DNA from: Drosophila miranda
Lineage: Eukaryota > Arthropoda > Insecta > Diptera > Drosophilidae
Direction: 5' to 3'
DNA: 64,000 nt
Assembly: GCF_003369915.1 (NCBI RefSeq)
Contig: NC_046677.1
Location: forward strand, 17,068,913 to 17,132,912
In this document: positions 1 to 9,900 of the stretch, in pieces
How the letters are laid out: every line of letters starts with the position of its first letter
How positions within the stretch are numbered: position 1 is the first letter of the stretch
Notes under the pieces: model-generated
The model's input: only the letters and a program-made list of their open reading frames with translations
Database searches by the model: none
Told to the model about the DNA's origin: nothing
Made by a program: the position numbers and the translations under genes

Positions 1-1336
1 GACAGCAAAGCCAAAGCGTAATACAAAAACTAAAACAATAAAAAAAAACACACTTAAATAATGTGAAATATGAGCGGGCATACGTCAATGAACGCAGAGA
101 GCGGGAGACGAGCCATTTAAAGCGGTGAAATGTAGGTGGAGGAGGGGAGGTCGGGTGTATGACTCCTACAAAGCAGCTGATTCATGCCGGTGGAATATCT
201 AGAAAAATTGTGAAACTATTTGGGAGAGTGTTCATACCAGGTATATACCACGTATATGTGTAGTTTTATCGTCTACAAACCGAATTATCAATAAAGCCCG
301 AAGCCCCAATAAAGAATGAAAGTTTCCCCAGAGGCATGGTCGCCAGGCTGTCCTGGTCCTCGAAGAAAGCTCCTCCGAGTATACGGTGTCGCCTTCCTTT
401 AAGTGCGGGACAGCTAAAAAGGAGGTGCTGGACAAGGTGTTGCTTTACAAGTAAATATCATGCAGTTGTATTACCCGTATTAACAGGTTTTTCTACTAAT
501 TTACTGTATCATAGCGTGCAAAATCTATATGCTACCAAAGGCGAAAACTAAATACCATACATTCGAGTATTAAATAAATATATTATATTGAACTATTCCC
601 ACAGCCAATAGTATTTGGGTAATTGTCTATTTCTGTCTTGAAAAATTTGAATAGTTTACATTTATATGAACAAAAATTGTTATAAAAAGGGCAATAAAAC
701 TAAAATTTATGTCGTGTTTTGTATTTTCAATGTAATCAACCTGATTTCGATAATTCTGGTTAAAGAGTACTCTCCACTTCGACGAACATTAATTTATTTT
801 ATCCACATTTTCTACATATGAAAATATACAGTATATAATAAGCGTGAATCACGCGCCATCAGATGACGATCGACCATGGTAAGGTCGCCGGAGCGGATGA
901 AATGCTGCTTCCAGGCAGACAGGGATTAGCTTAAGCCTATATTAACTTAGTAATTGCACGTTATCCACTCACACTCCAGTGGGAATCTTTTGCTATCAAA
1001 TACCTAACTTTGCGGCGCGATATAAAATACATTTCTCTTAATACGAGAACACTCGGAGGCGATGACATCATGAGCAGAGTGAGCAGGGAGAATGACACGC
1101 CAAAGCAAAAGCCGCAAAGAGAGCGGCGAATGACTAACAAAACGCACAAGTTGGGAGAGGAGAGGGTCAGGAGATGGGGGCAGGGCCCAACTGGGATGCA
1201 AGGTGCGGTCGCAGGATACAAAAAACAACAACAGCACCAGCAAAACAATACTCTACTAAAATACGGTGGCGCACAAATTAATTAAAAAGTGGAAAAATCG
1301 AACTGTATTAAATTTCCAATAAGTGCTGACACTTAC
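1..1336. other. Non-coding DNA, probably intron of Rtnl1 downstream of the long-isoform exon
   Basis: I see no convincing coding exon here. The short open frames lack family resemblance and are not bounded by paired splice sites. The stretch lies immediately 3' (on the minus strand) of a clear splice donor of the Rtnl1 exon. It is therefore most likely intron, with the reticulon-domain exons beyond the left edge. AT-rich tracts dominate 560-850. Confidence 0.55.
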
Positions 1337-2459
1337 CCAGTCCATATTTGTAGAAGATCTCCTCCACGGACACAATCTTTGGCTGAGGCTGCGACTTGGA
1401 TGTTGGTGTGGGCACAGCAGGTGCTGGCCTTGGCTTCGGCGTCTCCACTTTGGGTGCGGGTATGGCAACGGGCTTGGGCGGCTCTGGTTTCGGTTCTGCT
1501 TTGGGCGCAACTGTCACACTGGATTTGAAATCCTCTTCGTCGTCAAGATCGGTTACCAGAGCGGCTGCTGATACAGCTGCTGGAACCGGGACTGGTGCTG
1601 GTGCTGCAGCTGGGGTTACAGCGTGGGGTGGCACTGGAGGAGGAGCCACCACGGGCGGGGTGACTGTGCGCTCCTCCCGGAAATCGCTCAGCAAATCCTC
1701 GGAGGAGATGAACTTCTCGTTATCCTGCTCCTTGAGAGCATCCACAATGGGCTTCTTGGCCGGCGACGGTGTGTACGAAACGGACGGCGATTCTGTATCG
1801 GAATCCTTGTTACCCACGGCGGCGGCGGCGGCGGTGGCGGATGTCAGGGGTGCAGCTGGCATGCCCAGGAAGTCATCATCGTCATAGAAATTGGTGTTCG
1901 CCGGGGCCGTGGGCTCAAAAGGTTGAAGAGGCGCCGCGGGCTTCTCACTGAAGCTGCCCAGCAAGTCCTCCTCATGGACAGCCGCTTCCGGGGCTAAAGT
2001 CGTGGGTGCGAAGTCCGTAGCAGGAGCAAGAGCCGGAGCAGATGTGGCTGCAACTGGGACACCACCAAAGAATCCTCTCTCGGCGTTCATAAAGTCGCTG
2101 GTCAGGTCGCTGATGCCCTGCTTGGCACTCTGGCCGGCACCCTTGAGAAAATCGTCAAATTCGTCTGTCTTCTGGGCGAACTTGGCATCAAGCTGCTCCT
2201 GCGCCTCCTTGGCCCCGGCGGACATGCGCTGGACGAAGGCCTGGGGGTCACCAAAGTCCAGATTCTTTTTCTCGTTGGCGAAGTAGTGCTCGGTGTGCGC
2301 ATTGTCGTCCTGCGCGCCGCTGCTGACGTTGCCAACGTCCCCGCCTTCCCCGCCCACCAGGTCCTCGTAAGCCTGGCCAGCCTTCTGCGTGGCCTTGTTA
2401 AAAATGTCCTCGGTGGTGGCCGCGGCCTCCTTCTTCAGGTCAGCAAAGTTGAAGTCCAT
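1337..2459 (-). CDS. Rtnl1: Reticulon-like 1, N-terminal exon of a long isoform (partial gene)
   Basis: ATG at 2459 opens 374 codons that run to a strong donor (GTAAGT on the minus strand, first intron base 1336), so this is a first coding exon and not a complete protein. Residues 1-130 are charged and helical-looking. The middle is a low-complexity Pro/Ala/Val-rich region with acidic patches and a short poly-Ala run encoded by a GGC repeat near 1818-1840. The exon ends in a conserved-looking SVEEIFYKYG segment just before the splice. Reticulons shape tubular ER; their paired hydrophobic hairpins (RHD) would lie in exons left of the window. Long reticulon isoforms differ by such unstructured N-terminal exons. 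Identification rests on this exon style plus neighbourhood (Rtnl1 lies beside Znhit1/Tfb5 in D. melanogaster as I recall it), because the diagnostic RHD is absent. Confidence 0.72.
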
Positions 2460-3440
2460 CTTTGTGGTCGTTCAGATGCGCTTTCCGGCAGAAATTATTT
2501 TTCGCAGATATCCTTGTTCCGATTAGACTCACGAATACACACACACGCGCACAAACCCGCAGCTGATTCCTGCTAATAAATTTAGCAAGCAAAAATATTG
2601 GGTGCGAAAGGGAAGACTTTTATCTTTTTTTGGTTACACGTTAAATTTTGTTTATACGGCTTTCGCGTTTGAAATGTTGGCAAAACGAGTGGAAATCGAA
2701 ATATCTAACAGAAGCAGCGCTGCCAAGGAGGATCCAGCTGGAAATTTTGAGTAAGAGCGGAGAGCTCATTTTGAGTGCTATGAGAGAGCGACAAATGCGC
2801 AAAAGCCGCAAAAAGCGACAGCGAAGCTTTTACCATAGAAATGATTTTTTGCAAAGCTAACGTGGTGTATTTAATATACTACAAAATGGATCAAATATAC
2901 CATTATATACCAATAAATCATGAATATATTTTCACATCAACTACGACCTCACACTATCGATGGCACTATCGATAGTATCGTTGGTTTTGAAATTGTGCGA
3001 TAGATAGTATGTGAAATTTTTAAAAAATATAATTACCTTAACAAAATTAATTTCAAAATCACAGAATAATAATAATAATTTTAACAATTTTTTTAAGGAA
3101 TTTTGTGTGTTTTTAAATTACGATGAGCAATTCCTACAGGAATACAGGATACAGAACCGCTCCAACACTACATTAAATTTTCTCATTTTGTATGAGTATT
3201 CTTTGTACGTTTATTAAATTGTTTTTAAAATGTTTGATCGATGGAAAGGTCGATGGTTTTGCAGCCCGAATGGCACAGGTCTACGGAATTTTTGATCACC
3301 AAATTTTTTTCTGGGAAATATTAATTTTTTCTTATTTAGATTTTTAACAGACTATAACTAGAGTTTGAAATTAATAAAGAATAACGTGCGTTGCTACATA
3401 AAGGACTATTTTTTCATGTACAATAGATATAAACCTATAC
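2460..3440. other. Intergenic region between Rtnl1 and Znhit1
   Basis: No gene seen. It holds the presumed Rtnl1 5' UTR/promoter, copies of TATACC, DRE sites near 2957-2974 and, at 3255-3272, an 18-base match to the senju upstream region. The 3010-3240 part is very AT-rich. Confidence 0.6.
2967..2974. promoter_or_regulatory. DRE (TATCGATA) upstream of Rtnl1
   Basis: A perfect TATCGATA DRE palindrome lies about 500 bp upstream of the Rtnl1 ATG, next to a second partial site at 2955-2962. DRE sites bind DREF and mark many broadly expressed fly promoters. The site sits inside a block that recurs inverted upstream of senju. Confidence 0.55.
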
Positions 3441-3446
3441 TTTATT
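3441..3446 (-). terminator. Poly(A) signal (AATAAA, minus strand) after Znhit1
   Basis: TTTATT on the plus strand reads AATAAA on the minus strand, 28 bases after the Znhit1 stop. It is the likely common 3' end of the Tfb5-Znhit1 transcript. Confidence 0.55.
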
Positions 3447-3473
3447 GCCGAGGTACTAATAAAACAACCAAGT

Positions 3474-3926
3474 TTAGGCGGTCCACTTGAGACAGCGTGT
3501 GTCCTGGTGCGTGCGCAGGCACTTCACTCGGCAGTAGCGCGTCCCGCAGGCTGTGCAAGAATATTGCGAGAAGTTACCGCAGACCGCACAGAAGTGGCGC
3601 ACTGGTTTATTGGGAGCTGGCGCTGCTGCACTCTCATAATTGGGCTTTTGTTTGTCCTCCTCGAGGAGTTGCTGGAAGTTTTTGCGGTATTTGGCCCGGA
3701 AGTACTCTGCGCCCTTGCGCTTGCCCTTCTTCTCCTTGGCGTTTTTGACACTGTCCTGGAATTTAGGCAGCTTTTTGGACATGACCAGATCGGCGTGTGG
3801 GTCATCGTGAAAGTTGTCTTGCTCCAAAGCCTCGAGTGCTTTGCGGGCGCGCCTCTGCCGAGCGGCGGCATCCAACACACGTTTCTTCTCTGCATCCTTA
3901 ATGCGATTCGATTCTCGTCCCGTCAT
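3474..3926 (-). CDS. Znhit1: Zinc finger HIT domain protein 1 (SWR1/SRCAP-Domino complex subunit, Dmp18/Swc6-like)
   Basis: A single-exon ORF of 150 aa. Residues 1-100 are basic and helical (many Lys/Arg, consistent with DNA or histone contact). Residues about 111-148 form a zf-HIT finger with the expected ordered Cys/His ligands (CAVCGNF, CTACGTRYC, C...H...C) ending at a C-terminal LKWTA. Length and layout match ZNHIT1, a subunit of the chromatin remodeller that deposits H2A.Z/H2Av. The ATG lies only 76 bases after the Tfb5 stop on the same strand. From memory, the D. melanogaster homologues p8/TTDA and p18Hamlet/Swc6 are made from one bicistronic mRNA, and the spacing here fits that. No intron is seen. 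Confidence 0.9.
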   Translation of the reverse strand: MTGRESNRIKDAEKKRVLDAAARQRRARKALEALEQDNFHDDPHADLVMSKKLPKFQDSVKNAKEKKGKRKGAEYFRAKYRKNFQQLLEEDKQKPNYESAAAPAPNKPVRHFCAVCGNFSQYSCTACGTRYCRVKCLRTHQDTRCLKWTA

Positions 3927-4002
3927 GTCAAAAATTTCAGTTTGGAATTGGATTTAGTTGGAGGTCGAGGGTCGTATAGGGTTTTATTTGCAAGAGTTGA
4001 AT

Positions 4003-4292
4003 TTAGGCGTCTTTGTCGTGGAGTGGAAAACTGATACGGTCCATTAAATCGTCTACACGCGCCTGCAACACTTCCACAATGTCCGTGGAGATGAATAGGT
4101 GACTCTCGTCCAGATCTTGAATGATGAATTTGCGACCCAATGCCAGCTTCTCGTCCAAATGCAGCAGAAATTGTTTCATAGCAGGATCACTGCAAACATA
4201 ACATTGTAAAATATTACCACTTAGACGGATTTTATTGTTAATGCTAGTTTTTTTTACCATTCCACAAGAACTCCTTTCATAACATTTACCAT
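4003..4292 (-). CDS. Tfb5: TFIIH subunit 5 (Tfb5, p8/TTDA/GTF2H5)
   Basis: Two coding exons: 4292-4258 and 4189-4003, with a 68-bp intron (donor GTAAAA, acceptor TTTGCAG). The tiny first exon gives an [12 protein letters not shown] start. Splicing joins TG to T across the intron to make the Cys codon, followed by DPAMKQFLL. The product is 73 aa; human GTF2H5 is 71 aa and shares [23 protein letters not shown] and the C-terminal helix. Tfb5 stabilises the p52/XPB module of TFIIH and acts in nucleotide excision repair and basal transcription. An unspliced reading starting at 4260 would give 85 aa with an unrelated N-terminus, and I reject it. An AATAAA at 3988-3983 lies just after the stop, so a monocistronic Tfb5 mRNA is also possible besides the bicistronic form with Znhit1. 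Confidence 0.93.
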
Positions 4293-4607
4293 TTCAAGTA
4301 TATACTTGCCAAAAATGCGGCACAGTTTGTGAATATTGGAAAAATAATATGGCCGTGGCATTCACAGGAATGCGCGTGCATTCCCTCTCTACGTCACACA
4401 CCTTGCAACGCTCTTAGAAAAGACCTGGCTTATCGCACATGTATATCGTAGGTAAAACGTAAAGTCCGTTTAGTATAGCTGATCTAGGTAAAACAACAGA
4501 AATATAATGTTGATTTTGCTCAGAATTCAAGTAATTCCGTTGATGATCTTGCATCCCAAAAAATTTCCGTATTATTTCTCATAAAAATATGTTATCAACA
4601 AAATATA

Positions 4608-4615
4608 TATCGATA
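4608..4615. promoter_or_regulatory. DRE (TATCGATA) between Tfb5 and SelT
   Basis: A perfect TATCGATA lies 81 bases upstream of the SelT ATG, in the 400-bp divergent gap to Tfb5. It could serve SelT, or both genes. Confidence 0.55.
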
Positions 4616-4695
4616 TTTTTGTATAGTTGTAACATCCCTAGAAAAATATAATATAATATTCAGATTTGGAAAAAAAAACCCAGGAAAACAACGAA

Positions 4696-5364
4696 ATGGA
4701 CAATTTAAATGGAAGAAATCTGGCGCTCCTGGTCCTCTGTCTATGTGCTTGTTACGCGCTGGCCACCGAGGAAGGCAAGGAAATACCGGCAACTAAATTC
4801 GGCCAAAACATTGCGCCGACGATGACTTTTCTTTATTGGTATGGCCGGAGGGCAATTAACATAAATATGTGCGGGCGATTGATAACGCTTAAGGAATATT
4901 TTCTTTTTTTCAGCTACTCATGCGGCTACCGTAAGGCCTTTGAGGACTACGTGGGCATTCTCGGCGAGAAGTATCCACAAATGCAGGTGAACGGGGCCCA
5001 CTACGATCCGCCGGGTATGAATTACTACCTATCAAAGCTCATATTCGCGCTGAAGATCATGATCATCGTGTTGGTGGTTAGCGCCGTCAGCCCCTTCACC
5101 TTTCTGGGACTAAATACACCCAGTTGGTGGGGCCACCTGCAGGCGAATAAAATATACGCCTGTATGATGATATTCTTTCTGGGCAACATGCTGGAGGCAC
5201 AACTTATATCATCGGGTGCCTTCGAGATAGCGCTGAACGATGTGCCGGTGTGGTCGAAAATTCAGACGGGCCGCTTTCCGGCCCCCGAGGTGCTTTTCCA
5301 AATCATCGACAACCAGCTGCAGTTCACCGAGAAAGTTCAGGAGAATCCTGACTTTGTTAAATAA
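4696..5364 (+). CDS. SelT: Selenoprotein T-like protein with Cys in place of Sec
   Basis: Exons 4696-4838 and 4914-5364; the 75-bp intron splits the first Cys codon of the redox motif (TG|C). The product is 197 aa. Residues 8-23 are hydrophobic (signal/anchor). The thioredoxin-like redox motif reads C48-Y-S-C51-G-Y, where vertebrate SELENOT has CVSU, so this is a cysteine form. Two hydrophobic segments follow (LKIMIIVLVV near residues 100-112 and a YACMMIFFLGNM stretch), then the conserved GAFEIALNDVPVWSKIQTG block. SelT proteins are ER-membrane oxidoreductases. The in-frame codons before 4696 have no ATG, so 4696 is the first usable start. Confidence 0.9.
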   Translation: MDNLNGRNLALLVLCLCACYALATEEGKEIPATKFGQNIAPTMTFLYWYGRRAININMCGRLITLKEYFLFFSYSCGYRKAFEDYVGILGEKYPQMQVNGAHYDPPGMNYYLSKLIFALKIMIIVLVVSAVSPFTFLGLNTPSWWGHLQANKIYACMMIFFLGNMLEAQLISSGAFEIALNDVPVWSKIQTGRFPAPEVLFQIIDNQLQFTEKVQENPDFVK

Positions 5365-6580
5365 TAGGAGCCTCTTCAGTTCGGGGACAGGAGTAAAACA
5401 ACACCAAAAAGCGAACGAGCCTGTCAAATTCTTGCTCGGACTCTACCCTAAAGTAAGCTCCCGTCTTAAATTTACATAAATAGTTATATCTTTGTTTCAC
5501 CTTAACGTAAACCTATGTACTACTCCTGTAACTCTGTCGTTCCCATCGACGGTATTCCGTTAAATTGATTATCCTACGTGTGTTTGTAGCCACTGTGTGT
5601 GGCATCAATTTGTTTTGAGAGAGATCAATGATTAGACAGCACACACCACAGCCGGGTCGGGTCCGGGGTACATATTGACGAAACTTATGTGAAAAGTAGT
5701 ATGTACCTTGTTTATAGTCCTTATGAAAAAAACGTGTATCATTACTTGTTAGTGGGGGAGCAAACATTGTTACATATGTGCTTGCGGAGATGTAAAATCT
5801 TTTTCAAATTGTAATACATAAATACACTCGACAGAATTAAACCGAAAATAGTGTGTTGTGTTTTTATACCCCGCTCGATAGTTTAATAACACTGAGGAGC
5901 GTATTGAAATCTTTTGAATGTTCCCTTCAATAGATACAAATTAGTTTGAAGTTTAAGTAGATCACATCCTCATACTTAGAATTTGCAATATAGTCACTTT
6001 GCGCACTCTTATAAATTTTCCTGGGTATTTGCAGAGCTGATATCTTAAAAAATTAATTGTTTGAAAAGATAATTGTATGAACATTCATTGGATTTTTTTA
6101 GTCGTTTCAATACAGCAGCCATTGCTGAATATATGTATTGAGCAAAAGTTGAAGTTCTCTCCCATTTTTTTCTCCCATATTTTTAGACATTATTTCTTTA
6201 ATGGCACTGATTTCCAACAAAATAAGCTACTAATATGTAATTAAAATTGTCCAATGTACAAAGGTACGTTTTTTTTTTTTTGTAAATAAACCCTTTTTTT
6301 ATGGCACTAATCAAGATACTTATAGGAAGATAAAAAGGAACAGACAGAAGGTCAAATTATGCAGTATCTCACGAGATAAATTGTTTTTGAATGTCCCTTT
6401 AATGCCCAAAGATGCCTCCACCTCATGGTGCTATATGACGATATTGCAGTAGCCAATTTCTATTAAGATTGAAATTACTTTAAATACCTCCGCAATCTTT
6501 TTGGTATCATTTCCCAGATACGAAAGGTCTGCAAAGATGTTCGAAACATTTTGTTTGCATTTGTTTTATGTTGTGTAAAT
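5365..6580. other. SelT 3' region and intergenic DNA
   Basis: AT-rich DNA between convergent SelT and vkg. It contains the SelT 3' UTR and the distal end of the vkg 3' UTR. No coding exon is seen; short frames such as the one at 5513-5767 have no recognisable content. A poly-T run is at 6270-6282. Confidence 0.6.
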
Positions 6581-6586
6581 TTTATT
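6581..6586 (-). terminator. Candidate vkg poly(A) signal (AATAAA on minus strand)
   Basis: TTTATT on plus, 330 bases after the vkg stop codon. A plausible 3' UTR length; not proven. Confidence 0.4.
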
Positions 6587-6915
6587 TATCAAAAACTGGG
6601 TTTTGTTTTTGGTTTTTGTTATTGTTACAATAGTTCCTGCAAAGATTGCAGGTGGATCATTTAATGGCAAGTCGAGGGTCAGTGGAAATTATCTTCTCTT
6701 CCCTTTTTTTTTTTGGTGGTTTCGTTTGGTACTTGGTATATTATTATGGTTTGTCCACGTAATTAGATTACACAACTCCTCAGAGGATACTCGACAAAAG
6801 ATGGCACTGCTCGTGGTTGGTTGATTAACAGAAGCATCGGCTTGATAGCAATAGACTTAAAACGAAATTTAACTGCTACTTAGTACGTAAACTGTTCTCG
6901 AACTGCGGCCTGCCT

Positions 6916-9900
6916 TTAGGGAGCGGTGGTGTCCTCACGCGGACGCCGACGGTACTGTCGGGGATTCGCGTGCTGGGCGTACTGGTTGCTGAAACTTTGC
7001 TGTGGGCTGTAGTTCGGACGACGGTTGTTGTACCTCATGTTGTAGATGTTGGCCGGTGGCGGCACTGGCGGTTGTGGGACTGGTGCGGACCGATAGTCGG
7101 GCGCTGTTGAGCCACCCGACCAGCTGGTCGGGGATCCCCAGGATGAGCCTGATCCCGATCTAGATCCCGTACCAGTTCCTGATCCCGATCCGGTGGCCCA
7201 TCCTGAGCCAGAACCAGTTCCTGATCCCGATCCGGTGGCCCATCCTGAGCCAGATCCAGTTCCTGATCCTGATCCCGATCCGGTTGCCCATTGCGAGCCA
7301 GAGCCAGATCTAGTTCCTGATCCTGATCCTGTGTTCCATCCCGATCGCGAAGCTCCTGATGGGGTCCTTGCACCGGCTCCGGATGACGAAGACCAAGACG
7401 AGGAGGATGTGGTTCGGGTCACATAGCTATCGCTACGACGACGGCAGACCGTGCACCTTGAATAAGTAAAATTTGGTAATATGAATATCTAATCAATACT
7501 TTAGTCCACTGCAACACACCTGCTAATCTTGCTGGTCGGATCCGACTTGAGGGTCAGCTGACGTGGCTGGGTAAACTGGTCCTGCTCCTCGATGACCGCC
7601 AGCCAGAAGGAGGCCAGAGCATCGTAGTAGTTGCAGCGTCCATGCCCATGGCACTCAATGACAGGATTGGAACGGAACTCCTCCAAACAGGAGCCAGGTG
7701 AGACCAGGTTCTGGCCAATGCCTCCAGTGTTGTCCATAGTTGTCTGCAAATGGGAGATTCAAGCGATGTAATTCACTCCACCATTGAATTATCAGTGCTA
7801 CCTACCATATAGTAACTGAAACCGGTCCACATTTCCTCCCAGCCGCCAGGGCAGTTTGGTATGGACATGGACTGAGAGTGTAGGGCAATGATCCTGGTCG
7901 ATGTCTCGCACACAACGCATCTAAATAGGGAGAGTGGTTAGTGGGGTAAGCTTGGGGGTGAGCTCGAAGGGTAGATAAGCACTCACCGGGAGATGTACTT
8001 CATGAGATCCCTGGACTGAATGGGCGTCATAGTCATGGGCATCTGCTCGGCAGTGGACAGCCAAAGGCTGTCGTCGTTGTTCTGGGCATAGTTGCAGACA
8101 TTGTTCAGGTCGCAGAGCATGTAGGGCATGGTGGTGAAGCGCATCAGGCAGGATCCGGATTGACCCAAGTCTTGGCCGACGGCCCGGCTGGCAGCCACGT
8201 TGCCGGACAACGAATAGCCCTCCCAGAGCATGTTTGTGTTTGCCGGGCACTGAGGCACAACTACCGACTGCGAATGACGAGTAAATATGAAGCCGCGGCT
8301 CTTGGGCTTCGGTGGCGGAGGAGCTGGGTCGCCAGGGGCACCCGGCTGACCACGGAGGCCAGGACGACCCGTCAAGCCAATCTCACCGATGTCACCGCGT
8401 GGTCCCGGGGGTCCATCGGCGCCGGCATAGCCCATCTCACCCTGGTCACCATGATAGCCGGCCATACCTTTTAGGCCGAAGGCGCCCTCTAGACCAGGCT
8501 GGCCATCATCGCCTTGCTCACCCTTGAAGCCATCCAGACCGGGCTCGCCACGATCTCCTTTCTGGGCATGGATGTAAGAGTAGGTCTCGCCCACTTCACC
8601 CTTTCTGCCGAAGAGACCGTCTATTCCGTCAATGCCACTCCAGCCAGCATCGCCGGTAAGGCCACGTGGTCCAGGGGCACCCACAGCTCCGTAGCGGCCA
8701 GGACGGCCCTGGAAGCCTCTCTCTCCCTTGGCGCCATCACGGCCAGGCGCTCCTTGGAAGCCCACGTCACCGACGTCACCTTGACGACCATAGATGGCGA
8801 ATCCAGGCTCGCCAACATTTCCTTGACGTCCCAGATTGCCGCGCTGTCCCTTTTCACCGGTCTGCCCGTACTGACCATTGCGTCCTGGAGCTCCTGGGTA
8901 GCCGATGTCACCTTGGGGGCCTGGCGGGCCTTGGATTTCGGGGCCACGGTGTCCAATATCACCGTTTAGACCATACTCGCCCTGCTCGCCAGGTGCACCC
9001 TTTTGACCCATGCGGCCTGGACGACCAGGCAGTCCATCGTAGCCCATTACACCATCCTCTCCGCGTTCCGCTGTAAGGGCCAATCCAAGTGGACCTCTCA
9101 GACCCTTCTCACCGGGCAATCCATTGGCTCCAGGTAGGCCATCTAAGCCGGACAGGCCAGCCAGACCGATGTCACCCACTATGCCCTTGGCTCCTTGGAC
9201 GCCAGGATATCCAATCAGACCTTGCACTCCCTTCTGTCCCTGCTCGCCTTGTGCGCCATGAGATCCAGGGAAGCCACGGTATAGGTATCGGTCACCGAAA
9301 CCCTCGAGTCGGCCGGGATAACCCACCTCACCTTCGTCTCCAATCTGTCCCTGGGGTCCGGTAGGACCCGGCTCACCCTGACGACCTTGGTCTCCGATCT
9401 GTCCCATTTGGCCCGGGTAGCCGTCATCGCCCCTCTCTCCTTGCGGACCCAGAGAGCCAGTGGGACCTCTTTCTCCAACTGATCCTTTGAGACCGGGAGC
9501 TCCATTGCGCCCACGGTAACCGGCCAATCCCTGCTCGCCGTCTTGTCCTTGTAAGCCCGACATTCCACTAAAGCCACGATCGCCGCGAACACCTTTCTGT
9601 CCATGCAGACCAGGCAGTCCGTTGTATCCCGGATTGCCAGTTTCACCCTTGCGTCCCTGGCTGCCATCAACGGCAATCGGAGAGTCGCCGATAGCTCCTC
9701 GCACTCCCTTTAAGCCGATAGCACCCTTGTAACCAGGTGGACCGGTCCAACCGGGTTCTCCTCCGTCGCCCTTGATGCCGCTATAGGAAGCCACGCCCTT
9801 GGCACCCTGCCTTCCGGGGAAGCCGCGGTCACCCTGTTCTCCTTTCCGGCCAGGTAAACCGCTAGCTCCAGGATAACCGAACTTCCCATCATCACCAGTA

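Noticed and set aside
1396..1887. 163-codon Gly/Thr-rich plus-strand ORF
   Set aside because: Antisense of the Ala/Pro-rich Rtnl1 exon.
4003..4260. Unspliced 85-aa start for Tfb5
   Set aside because: Its first ~22 residues come from the intron. The spliced form starting at 4292 restores the conserved N-terminus and length.
7150..7345. CRISPR-like or satellite array
   Set aside because: The regular repeats encode in-frame GSGSG units in the last vkg exon; a eukaryotic coding repeat.
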